Assembly: GCA_002197995.1 (NCBI GenBank)
Contig: NGZR01000001.1
Coordinates: forward strand, 11,675,501-11,739,500
Length of the DNA stretch: 64,000 nucleotides
Reading direction: 5' to 3'
DNA from: Gaeumannomyces sp. JS-464
Lineage: Eukaryota > Ascomycota > Sordariomycetes > Magnaporthales > Magnaporthaceae
Shown here: positions 1 to 10,727 of the stretch, in pieces
Numbering within the stretch: the first letter of the stretch is position 1
How the letters are laid out: each line of letters opens with the position of its first letter
Translations under genes and position numbers: made by a program
The notes under the pieces: model-generated
Told to the model about the DNA's origin: nothing
The model's input: only the letters and a program-made list of their open reading frames with translations
The model's database searches: none

Positions 1-289
1 TCTGCTTTGTGACCCTGCACACTGCGTGCTTCCCGCCGAAGAGCGTGCCAGAACAGTTTGGGTATACGCACCAACGCACCCACGCCACTTTGACGACGCC
101 GCATTCCAGTCCTGCGAGACATTGACGGTCCGAATACCAAGATAATCACTACGTCACGGCCGACTGCTCCTACGCCCTATCGATTGTCGCTAAAACCAAC
201 AGCCCTACGGGGTAGTCTTCCATCGATTCCTCCCTTCCCTTCCTCCGCTTTCCGTCTGTTCCCATACGGCCTGGGCCGCGCTCTCGAAC
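1..289. promoter_or_regulatory. 5' flank of the Nif1-like gene
   Basis: This is the upstream flank and probable 5' leader of the Sel1-repeat gene. It is pyrimidine-rich just before the start codon, as fungal leaders often are. I see no recognisable gene or specific regulatory site in it. Confidence 0.4.
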
Positions 290-2679
290 ATGGCAACTCC
301 GCGACCCAGCCTTCTCGACCTGCGCACGCAGTCGCAGGCCTCTGTTTCTCGACCTCTCAGATCGCCAAGACTTCACGTCGCTGGTGAAGCTCCTCCAGAG
401 CTTTCTCCTCTCGATGCATTCGCCCTGCATAGCCGAATGCTTGCCAGGCAGTTGGAGGAGAGCGCCAAAGCCGACAGAAGAATCAGCAGGTTACCTCCGC
501 TGACCACTGAGAGCCCTCTTGTCGTCCAGGGAAGATCCGACTACTTTCGCTCCATGTCGCAGGATTCGCTCTCGGATCATGCAGACTCGCCGCAGCCGCA
601 ATCAGCGCCTGGTCTGGGAACCAAGGCCGAGGTGGAGGAGCTTCCAAACAGGCCAATGTCGATGCATCCACGTATGAGTCGGATCCCAGCCACACCCGAC
701 GCGCCGCTGCCGTTCATACCGCCGAACCCGTTTCTAGATCACAACCGCGGCAGGATATCCGAGAGGATCGTGGAGAACGATGGGCTTTTCGGGGCGAGGA
801 CAGAGCGCTCACCCTCGCCTATGAGCAGCATAGCAGGGTCTGAAAAGACTCCTGAGCCCGTGTCGCCGCAGCATCGCCCTCCATCGATAGCGGGTCAAAA
901 CCAGATGCAAGCCCAGTTACCGGAGAAGAATACCAAAGCCAGCTCGGTTCGACCTCCACGGCCTTGCCCCTCCACGAGCTCTGCTCCCGAGCAGATCGCC
1001 CAGCACCATGTCCACACCCACCGAGTCGTCATATGGAGAGGGCTGGCGTTCGTCCATGAGCACTTCGCACCAGTCCAACAACATGCGCAAGCTATCCGCA
1101 AGCAGCGGCACAGGCTTCCACTCTCCTGCAACAAATTCGTATCAGAGGTCCCCATCTATAAGCTCAGACGTGTCTGGCCCCCTTCCAAAGCCGTCCTTCA
1201 ACTTCTCAAGACCTCTGAGCCGAGCAAGCACGCCAGGATTCGACCTGCCTAACCGCCAGCTATCATCGGACAGTCAAGGTTCGTTCGTACTAGTCGACGA
1301 GAATGTGAACACCCCCATCAGCATAAGCAGCGAGATGTTCCCAGATACTCCCGCCGATGACAAGCATGGGGCGCCATCATACATCTACTCCAAGTACGCT
1401 CTTCCTAGGGGAAGATGCTACAGCGGTCCTCACAGTTCGCAGACCAGCAAACCCAAGGCCCGGCATTGGATCAAAGCGCAGCTACGTCTCACGATATGCA
1501 GGCCATTGGCCAGGCACCACCGTCCCCTCCTACTCGCCCTTCCAGTTCGGCAGGGAACCATCCGCGGCCTTCGCTTGAGCGGAGCAAGCTCAGCCACGAG
1601 GTCCTCGGTCCCGCACCTCAGCCGTCGCCTTCTCCCAGCCGGCCTTCGACTGAAGGCCGCCGGTCCTCGGAAGACTCCGGCGCAGGTCGGTCGAAGACCT
1701 CGCCGCACGTTGACGGCGTCCGGCGAGCGCATACGGCAGCGTCAACAACGACGAGTGAGTCGGCCAGCACGCTGCGTCCCGCACGATCTATGCACTCGCT
1801 CGCCTCGGCGGCAGACATACCCGCAGAGGAACACGTGACCAAGGCAATCGAGCTGCACCAACAGGGGTCGCTTAGCGAGTCGACGTATCACTTGCGACAC
1901 GCCGCCAGGCAAGGCCACCCGACGGGAATGCTGCTTTTTGCGCTCGCGTGCCGACACGGGTGGGGAATGAGGGCAAACCAGCGCGAGGGCGTGGAATGGC
2001 TGCGCAAGGCTGCGGACTGTGCTGGACTTGAAGTTGCCGACGACGAAGGCCAGGCCAAGGAAGGCAAGCGAGTAGACTTCCTCGAGAACAAGACACGGAA
2101 GGCGCAGTTTGCGCTCAGCATCTACGAGCTTGGCGTCAGCCACATGAACGGATGGGGAATCGAGCAGGACAAGGCGCTTGCGTTAAGGTGTTTTGAGATC
2201 GCCGGCAGTAAGTCAAGCCCCGTTGGCATTGATGCAATGTGTTGATTTGCCGCTCGTCGGCGGGTATATTACACCTCCGGACGCGTTTGGTTAACTTCGA
2301 GTTCGCATAGATTGGGGAGATGTTGATGCTCTGGCGGAAGCCGGGTTCTGCTACGCCCAAGGCGTTGGGTGCAAGAAGGACCTCAAGAAGAGCGCGCATT
2401 TCTACCGCATGGCCGAGGCTAAGGGCATGAGCATGGTGGGCAATAGCTGGTCAGTACTTTCTCCTTGTCTTGTTGACGAAGGTATCCGGTATTCAGTCGG
2501 CAAAAAAACTCGACCGCTGACTTGACTCTGGCGTGCATAGGATCCACAAGTCAAAGTACGACGACAATGCCGAGGTTTCGTCCTCTCCGAAGTCTGACAA
2601 GAAATCTCGCTCCAAGTCACGGACACGAGGTGGCCTTTTCAGTAGAAGGAACAAGGACAAGGAGGCGGCGGAGTCGTGA
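290..2679 (+). CDS. Sel1-repeat protein, Nif1-like (mitosis inhibitor family)
   Basis: The model starts at ATG 290 (A at -3) and has introns at 2208-2310 and 2450-2540, both GT...AG with the protein continuing in phase; stop TGA 2677-2679, about 731 aa. The first 500 residues are Ser/Pro-rich and disordered. From about residue 517 come Sel1-type helical repeats (motifs such as AARQGHPTGMLLFALACRHG, YELGVSHMNGWGIEQDKALA, AGFCYAQGVGCKKDLKKSA), followed by a basic tail ending GGLFSRRNKDKEAAES. This layout matches the ascomycete family named after S. pombe Nif1, which interacts with the Cdr1/Nim1 kinase; a role in cell-cycle control here is inferred from the family only. Two one-base frame breaks lie in homopolymers: one extra A at 935-937 and one missing G at 1408-1411. 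They cancel out, so a full-length protein is very likely. Other Sel1 proteins, such as chitin synthase activators, are possible but fit less well. Confidence 0.72.
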
Positions 2680-3763
2680 CGCCCTTTGCTGCTCGACCAA
2701 CGCCACCGCACCGGACTGCACCGCCCAGTCCACTTAGCGTCAGCATAATTCTCCCGGACACGCTGGCACACCGTATATACATGTTACGTCCCGTATGATA
2801 ATGACCCCCTGCACAGCCTTAGCCTACATACCCCTAGTTGCGTTTCTCAAAACGGAGTCTATATGGGATTTTGCTTTGAAAAAAATAGCAGGAAATTTTA
2901 AGAAAAAGACATGCAAGCATGACTCAATGAGGAGCATTTTTTGGTGTCTGATATTTTGTTGATGGTTGCCGCGTTAGGTCTTGAATGAACATCAACCCAC
3001 ATCAAATGCGGAGTGCGGATGATGGAAGAGTACCTTGTGTTCTGTGAGCTTGGAGGCTCATCCGAGGGTGGAAAGCTTGTATGTGATAGGGAGGGATGGG
3101 GATGTGGGATTAATGGAGCAGAATAAAATAGTAGGACCGTGGGCTTCCTCCCCTTTGCGGCAAGTATGGATCAGGATGTGAGAATCATGTGAAGAGGCAA
3201 ATGCAACCCTTTCGGAGCTTTGGGATATCGCCTCGGCCCCATTCGCTCCTCGATGCTTCTTGGCCGGAGCATGGAGGTATGCAGCACTTGGCGAAGAGCA
3301 GTCACGTGTCCTTGCTAGTTGTTGTCGAGGGGAAGTTTAGAGGAGGCGGCAGGATATTACCGAGTAAATAGAGACACGAGAGACAGAAAAATACACCGAT
3401 TTTGCACGAGACGCGAATTACTATCACGACCGACACGGAGATAATAAATACCTAGTCATAGTGAACAGCCGTTTGGTTGCGCACCAGCCAGCGCAGTAGC
3501 TAGCATTTAATTGGCAGGAACCGGGGTCGGGCGGGCAGGTTGGCCGCTGACGCCCCACAGAGGGACCCTCCAGACAAGCAGACAAGGCTGCCGCAGTACG
3601 TAGGCGCCCCAGCACCGCGCCCCGACCGACCCCAAGCTCCACCACTACCCCGAGCTCCCACCTCGCAACCACCACCGCCGCCACCACGTCGACGAAGCCG
3701 AAAATTGGCAACCGCTATCAGCATCAGACCTCAGAGACGGCCCCAGCTTTCTAGCAGCCCAAG
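2680..3763. other. Intergenic, nif1-like to PUP1
   Basis: This stretch holds the AT-richer 3' flank of the Sel1 gene (2740-3180) and the promoter and leader of the proteasome gene. Short CCACC/CCGCC runs precede the PUP1 start, and an inverted CCAAT (attgg) lies at 3704-3708. I see no coding potential. Confidence 0.5.
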
Positions 3764-4691
3764 ATGCCCGGCTTCGACTTCTCAAACGTCAACCGCAACA
3801 ATGCGTTACACGCCCGCGGAGTGCCGCTCCCCAAGGCCACGAGCACGGGCACCACAATCGTCGGCTGCATCTACGATGGTGGCGTCGTGGTAAGTTCTCC
3901 GGGCGGGAACCCGACTAGATGCGAGGGAATGCAAGCTGCCATCGCGGCCCGCCGTCCCACGCCCGCGGCTGACAGGAGTACCTCCCCTCTTCACTTGACA
4001 GATCGCGGCCGACACCCGAGCGACCAGCGGACCGATCGTGGCGGACAAGAACTGCGAGAAGCTGCACTACATCGCGCCGCAGATCTGGTGCGCGGGCGCG
4101 GGCACGGCGGCCGACACCGAGTTCACAACCGCCATCATCTCGTCCCAGCTAGAGCTGCACTCTCTCTCGACGGGCCGCAAGCCGCGCGTGGTGACGTGCA
4201 TGACCATGCTCAAGCAGCACCTCTTCCAGTACCAGGGCCACATCGGCGCCTACCTGGTCGTGGCCGGTGTCGACCCCACGGGGACGCACCTCTTCACTGT
4301 GCACGCCCACGGCAGCACCGACAAGCTGCCCTACGTCACCATGGGCTCCGGCTCGCTGGCCGCCATGTCAGTGTTTGAGACGCAGTGGCAGGCCAAGCTG
4401 GACCGCGAGCAGGCCGTCAAGCTGTGCAGCGACGCCATCCAGGCCGGTATCTGGAACGACCTGGGCTCCGGCAGCAACGTCGACGTGGCCGTCATCACGG
4501 CCGAGAAGACCACGCTGATGCGCAACTACATCACCCCCAACGAGCGTTCGCAGAAGCTGCAGAGCTACAAGTTTGCGCGCGGCACCACCGCCGTTCTCAA
4601 CCAGAGGATCGTGAAGAAGGGCGAGCTGAGCAACCTGGTCAGCGTCACCGAGATACCACCCGAGACGGAAGGCATGGAGATCGACTCATGA
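3764..4691 (+). CDS. PUP1: 20S proteasome subunit beta-2 (Pup1)
   Basis: Exons are 3764-3889 and 4002-4691, with one intron at 3890-4001, giving 271 aa. The product is the trypsin-like catalytic beta-2 subunit of the 20S core. The propeptide ends in Gly29 and the mature chain would begin at Thr30 (TTIVG), the nucleophile exposed by autoprocessing. Asp46 (in IAADTR) and Lys62 (in KNCEK) fall exactly at the expected Asp17 and Lys33 of the mature numbering. The SGS-type motif [12 protein letters not shown] and the C-terminal extension typical of beta-2, which wraps round the neighbouring subunit, are present. The reading frame is clean and GC3-rich. It is a single-copy essential gene in the family, so function is secure. 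Confidence 0.97.
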
Positions 4692-5717
4692 GTGTATCTG
4701 TTATGCTGGCAAGGCTGTTCGAGCCGCCTACTTTTCCCCCATCCCCGTGGCGGCCGAAGAGCAGAGGGCTAGTATGGCGACATAGGATGTAGGGCCGCCC
4801 TGACTAAGGGGGCTGTAAGGTCACGCCCCTCCTCCACTCCCGAGGTGCGGCCTTGGCCATGGGGCGGGGGGCAGGATGCACCTGGGCATGACGGCAATGC
4901 GGCCAAACAAAGCGGATGGACACAACCGACATCATAGACCGCCGAATAATGAGCGGCGATGATGTGTCTTACATGTATCTCTACGACTAACTGCCGACAT
5001 GCTTGACACCGGTTCTGAAATAGACGGCGTTCTTGCAAACAATGCGGATGGGCTGAACGGTTCCTGTGCATCCCCCACATCCCTGTTCCTGCGGTCTAGA
5101 ATGCTAAGGTGCAAACTGGCCCGCAATTACTGCCATTGTAGTGCGTATGTGCCTAGATCGATCAAGGACGCATTTTGAGCATGATCTGGGTCGGATTTGA
5201 GGCTAGGTAGAGACGTGATACCTCTAGCTGAGAACCAATTTTTGTCGGAGCTCATCCTGCCAGAGCTCAAAGTGGCCCAAGCTTTCATGATTCCCGCCCA
5301 GGCAGGGGTTCTACGATTTTCTGGCGCCAGGCTCCACTTTAAAAGGCGCGTCGCATTTCTTCTCCAGGCACTCAACACCATGGCCCTCGTGCAAGGCCGC
5401 CCTCAACCCAGCCTCCAACACCTTACTACCCGCCATTTCCTCGATACCCTGGGTGCATTCCGGCGCTCGAGGGTAACACCAGGGGCCTTTTATTCTTACT
5501 TATCCTCAATTGCCCTTTCTCTGTCCGTCCCAGGCTCAGGCGGGACTGGGGTTGTTTTGGCGGCGGAAACCTGCGTTTGGATCACGCCTTGACGATACTG
5601 GAGATTCCAGCCAACACCCAGCAACCGACCGATACGCGAAAGCCACTCGATGCGAAGGCCAGATAGCTAACAAGGCACTGGTCAACTCCCCAAAGAGGTG
5701 GATACTTGGCGGCAGCT
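4692..5717. other. Intergenic, PUP1 to NUP159
   Basis: About 1 kb containing the PUP1 3' flank and the NUP159 promoter and leader. Short open frames occur on both strands but none has a recognisable domain or conserved start. An apparent longer start for NUP159 at 5706 begins with TTG, not ATG, so I did not use it. Confidence 0.5.
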
Positions 5718-8700
5718 ATGGCCTTCAGCGGCTTCGGCAGCCCGGCGAACGCCCTCGCTGGCGGCTCGTCGGCGGCGGGAGCTGCAGGCCAGGCATCAGA
5801 GCTCGAGCTCATCCAGACCGAAAGCCTCGGCTTCCTCACGATTGCCGGCGACGCGAAGCTTCAGCTGACGCCAAAATGGACCGATCTGCCCGTCCCCGAC
5901 CCGTCCCTGATCAGCATCGCCTCCAAAAAGGGCCTGGTCGCCGCGGCCGGGCCTGACGCGGTCCACATCGCCACCACCGAATCCGTTCGCAAGGGCTTTG
6001 CGGCGCCCAAGCCCGACGACAGCGACGTTCGCCCGTTTGAGCCCCAGGCGAAACTCCCCTTGCCCGTGCGCATATCACAGCTGGCCTTCACGGCCGACGA
6101 GCAGTACCTCGTCATGTCGGCCGAGTCGGGTGGCGGTCTGGCCGTGTACGACGTCCAGTCGCTCTCTCAGGGCTCGACGCAGCCGGCCATGGAGATATCC
6201 ACCAGCGGCGAGACTCTGCGCGCCCTGGTGCCCAACCCGATGCCCGAGCTGGCCGAGCTCGTCATCGCCGTCACCAAAATGGGAACCTGCTGATCGCCAA
6301 CCTGAAGCAGAGAGGTCTGGTCTCAGGTCCCAACGGGCCCGTGCTTCGGGCCGGTGTCTCGTGTGCCGCCTGGAGCACCAAGGGGAAGCAGCTCGTCGCC
6401 GGCCTGGCTGACGGCTCGATTGCGCAGATCAAGCCCGACGGAGCGCACCAGGCGGACATACCCAAGCCGCCTGCCTTGGGCGACTTCCATGTCGCGTCCA
6501 TCGTTTGGCTGGAGAACAACGTGTTCATGGCGGTCCACAACGCAACAAACGGCGACCCTACTTCAGCCTACCACGTCATTACCCGGCATCAAGAGAAGGG
6601 CGCGGCGCTGACGTTCACGTTTCAGAAGTTGACGACCCTGTGGAGCCCTACACCTTCGACAAGAAGCCTCACCACACCATAACCAGACTGAAGGATTTCC
6701 CACCAAACATGCAAGATGTCCTGATCGTCTCTTCCACATCGAGAGAGGCGATAGGTCTCCTGACCCGGTCCAAAACCCCGCTGACCAGCGACGTTCCTGC
6801 CGAGAAGATCACCAACGTCTTCACCACCACCGAATTCGCCGACGACACCAAGCGGGCCCAGCTTCCCATGGGTGAGGACTTCATGGACACCTTTCCGATC
6901 GGAACAGCCCTGGACTTGTCCAGCAAAGACAAGGTGTACAAGCCCATCCCGACGGATGAGATAGACGAGTCGCCTGGCCCGCTACCCGCGCTCTGGGCGC
7001 TGAACAACGAGGGCGTCTTGGCCGTCTGGTGGATCGTCTACAACGACTCCATCCGCGAGGGCACCACTTACCCAGGTATCGCCATCGCTCAGGGCGTCGC
7101 TCCTCCCGCCGCCACTGTGGCATCTCCCACAAGGACCGGTGGCTTTGGCTCACCAGCCGCTGCCTGTCCAGCACCTGGTGGTTTTGGCTCGCCCGCTGCT
7201 GCGGCGCCGGCATTTGGAGGCACCTCAGCCCTCGGTGCCAAGGTATCTCCCTGGGGCGCATCGTCAACCAGTACCCCCTCAACTGGCACGGCCTTCGGGT
7301 CTGCTGCGTTTGGAGGCAATGCATCTGGCGGCTCAGGTTCAACCTTTGGGGCCCCTGCTTTTGGATCACCGTCTGCTATTAGCGGGCAGGCTACAACGGC
7401 TTTCGGGCAGACGTCTTCACTGGGTGGCCTAGGAGCGGCCAAGGCATCGCCCTGGGCGACAGCTGGTTCATCCACCACCGGGGCGACATTCGGGCAACCC
7501 GCCTTTGGTAGCAGCGCCGGGTCTGGCGGGGCTAACAAGGTTTTCGGCAGCGGAGCCTCATCCTCTACCCCAGCCTCCGGCGGGTTCTCGGCCTTTGCCA
7601 ACAAGGGTGGCTTTGGGGCACTGGGCGGCGGTGCTGGTAGCGGTGGTAGCATCTTTGCGTCTAGCAAGCCGTCGGGGTCGTTTGCCTCGCCATCGCAGGA
7701 TATGGCTATGGATCAGAGCACGTCCTTCCCTCCCCCGGCTGCCAAGGCTGCCGGCACGGGTGGCAGCGGTGGCTCAGCCTTCGGCTCTAGCCCCTTCGTT
7801 CTCGGCACAACCTTCAAGGCGGATCCCCAGACTGCTCAGGACAACGAGAATCCGTCGACGGGATCCGGGGGCGGCTCCCTCTTCGGCTCCGGATTTGGCC
7901 TGTCGCTCGGGGACGCAGCCAAGTCAGCGCCTGCTGCTGCCCCAAGCCCTGAGTCCAAGGAGGCCAGCATGGAGACGGAAAAACCAACCCCTGCGGAGCA
8001 GAAGCCAACTAGCATCTTCGGGGCCACCACAAGCGCGCCTGCTCAGCAGAAGCCGGCCGGCTTGTTCGGATCGGCTCCCAGCGCGTCCGCCGAGCAGAAG
8101 CCGACGGGCATCTTTGCGTCGACTCCCAGCGCGTCTGCTGAGCAGAAACCAACCGGCCTCTTTGGGTCGACTCCCAGCACATCCACTGAGCAGAAACCAA
8201 CCAGCATCTTTGGATCGAATCCGAGCGCCCCCAGATCGGTTTTCGGCGCGCCCACGGGGTCTGGAACGTCGAACGAGAAGCCAAACACTGTCGTGAACGA
8301 GTTCAACCCTTTTGGCCCCGGCTCTCAACCAGAGGTGATGCCGACCCAGGGCGACAAGCCCAATCCGTTTGCGCCCAAGAGCTCAGCCCCGCCAGCCCAG
8401 AATGACAAGCCGAATCCGTTTGCCCCCAAGGACGGCCCTTTCGGCTCTGCCTCGGGTACCTCGGGAACCACAACGTCCATCTTTGGCGCCAAGAACGACA
8501 CGACTCCACCGCCAGCGGCGAAAGCCTGGTCTGTTTGGCGGCGCAGGTCCGTTTGGCGCGTCAACAACGCCCACTACCACTCCGGCACCATCTAAGTTGT
8601 TCGGTGGCGCCTCGTCGGTCGGGCTCTTCGGAGGCTCAGCCAAGCCAGCCAGTTCTGGGAGCATTTTCGGTGCACCCTCACAGACCCCCGCCAAGAAGTC

Positions 8701-10727
8701 GCCAGAAATCAAAGATGAATCTGATTCGACGCCTCTGCCACCTGATACCACAAGTAAGACGCCCTTCAATCTTTTTGATTCATCTGGGTCATCGGCCTCC
8801 ACCACCCGGACGCTCGAGTCGGTGCCAGCATCGCCCACCAAAATCAAGGTTTCTGACCCTCCCCCCTCGTCTGTAGAAACTCGCCGCCAGCCTAGCCCAG
8901 AGCCGACAGCCATCCCAGAGGAAGCACCTCTCCCGCCAGACCCGATCAAGGAGAAATCCAAATACGAGCTGGATAACCTCCCTCCCCCGCCAGGCGTCTT
9001 ACCTCCAAAGCCGCCCCCAGCCTCGTCCACCTCATTGCCGAAACCTCCCCAGGAAGAAGGTGTATCCGAGCAACCCATCCCCAGCAGTCCCGAGGACGAC
9101 GAAGGTGAGCTGTCCGAACTCGAGGAGGACGAGGGAGGATCCGGGGATGACGAAGACCAAGGCTCGGCGGGTGAGAGCGAAGGCAGTGGCGTCGACGTGG
9201 CCAAGGACCTCAGTCCGACGGCAACCACTGGCTTCCCAGGATTCACCCCTCAGAGCTCGTTCGGCGGCGTTGGAGGCAGTGTGTTCTCACTGACCCCAGC
9301 TGCAGAGCCGCCGCCGGGGACCCGCCGGCTGTTTGGGGACATCAACGCGCCAGTCTTCACGCAACCGCTGGCAACGAGTCCGCGTTCGCCCAGCCCAGTC
9401 CGCGGTGCCGTGCCACCCAGGGTGTTCAGGTCAGAGTCGCGCTCTGTCAGCCCCCGGCATGGCGTCGCAGATTCTGGGTGTCTCCAGGCCGCCCTCAACT
9501 CGTGGTCTTTCCGCCACAGCCAGGTCATCGGCGGCAGCACCTCCAAGGCGTGTTACCCCCGACCCTAATGTCGAGGAGCAGAGGAAGGCGCAGGCCAGGA
9601 AGGCGGCCGAGGAATCACAAACCTTGTCAGATCAAGATGACGACTGGCTGCAGGAATATCTCAACGAGCCTCTCCTGCCGACCCTCAACCTCGCCGAATT
9701 TGTCACCAATGCGGGCAGTGTGCCCGAAGCCGGAAGAACGGTAGCGGAGCAAAACGAAGTGGTTTTCCGCGATATCAACCGGATGGTGGACACTTTGGGA
9801 CTCAATGCGCGCCACCTCAAGGAGTACATCCTTGGGCACATGGGCAAGCTCAGAGAGCTTCCCAACTTCCCACGAAAGAGCCGGCATGATCTTGACCTCC
9901 CGGAAGGCTGGCTCCTGTGCGACGCCGAAGACGTGGACCACATATTGACCCAGGAATTACGGGACGAGCTCGAGGCTGGGCGCGTGAGGGATCTGGACGG
10001 CACAATGGAGGCGTGCAAGGAGCTGAGCAGGGGTCTTGCGCGGCTGCGGATAAAAGAGATGGATCTGAAGAAGAATATTGCGGCACGTATGGACCCAGAA
10101 CAGACATCGGCACTGCGGTCGCTTCCGCTGAGTGCGGAGCAGGCCGCGCAGCAGGCAGATCTGCGGAAGCAGTTCACGGCCTTTATGAAGCTTTTGGTTG
10201 AGGCGGAGGAGTCCCTCACACTTCTGCGAGCTCGGATGGCCACGGCTGGGGCCGGACTCGGGGCTGGACCGGGCCGCAAGAGCCTCGCTGGTGGCGGTGG
10301 AGCTGGAAACAGCCATGCGACGGCACCCCCCACGGTGGAGCAGGTTATGCGCACAGTCATGAAGATGACGAGCATGGTTGAGAAGCGCAGCGGCGACGTG
10401 GACGTCCTTGAGAACCAGCTGCGGAAGCTTCGGCTGCAGGGATCCGTCGGCCCCGGCAGCCGCGACAGCTCGCCCTTCACAACGCCGCAGAAGCGCATGT
10501 CGCGGTCCATCTTCTCGCCGGGAGCGCTGGCGTCGTCGTTGGTCTCATACAACGGAAGCCCCGGGACGCTGGGGTCGACGCCGCGCAAGAAGCTGAGCGG
10601 ATACACGGAGCCGGAGAAGGCGCAGATCCGGGGCAGGCTGCAGAAGCGCGGGGCCGCCATCGCGCGGCTGAGGGACAGCGTTCAGCGGGCAGGGCCGAAC
10701 GTCTGGCATATGACTGATGACGACTGA
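5718..10727 (+). CDS. NUP159: Nucleoporin Nup159 (NUP214/Nup146 family)
   Basis: This is a large FG nucleoporin of the cytoplasmic face of the pore, about 1669 aa once frame breaks are allowed for. The N-terminal 450 residues are the beta-propeller that docks the mRNA-export helicase Dbp5 in known homologs (for example ESLGFLTIAGDAKLQL, SSKDKVYKPIPTDEIDESPG). Residues about 470-1000 are an FG/SAFG/SIFG-repeat region, including tandem AEQKPTGIFxSTPS units at 7985-8220. An acidic, Pro-rich linker follows, then a helical C-terminal region (about 1280-1660) that in homologs joins the Nup82 complex. Four one-base breaks interrupt it: a missing A at 6276-6279, a missing base near 6629-6636, an extra A at 8521-8523 and an extra C at 9451-9455. 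They sum to zero and the protein resumes at once each time. I placed the start at the ATG of MAFSGFGSP. I see no intron. Confidence 0.9.

Noticed and set aside
290..2207. Extra introns to explain frame changes in the Nif1-like gene
   Set aside because: No GT...AG pair of normal size fits; a single-base change in a homopolymer restores a sensible protein at both places.
8383..9246. 287-aa minus-strand open frame in NUP159
   Set aside because: Low-complexity Ser/Gly mirror of the Pro/Ser/Glu-rich Nup159 linker; no start context or homology recognised.
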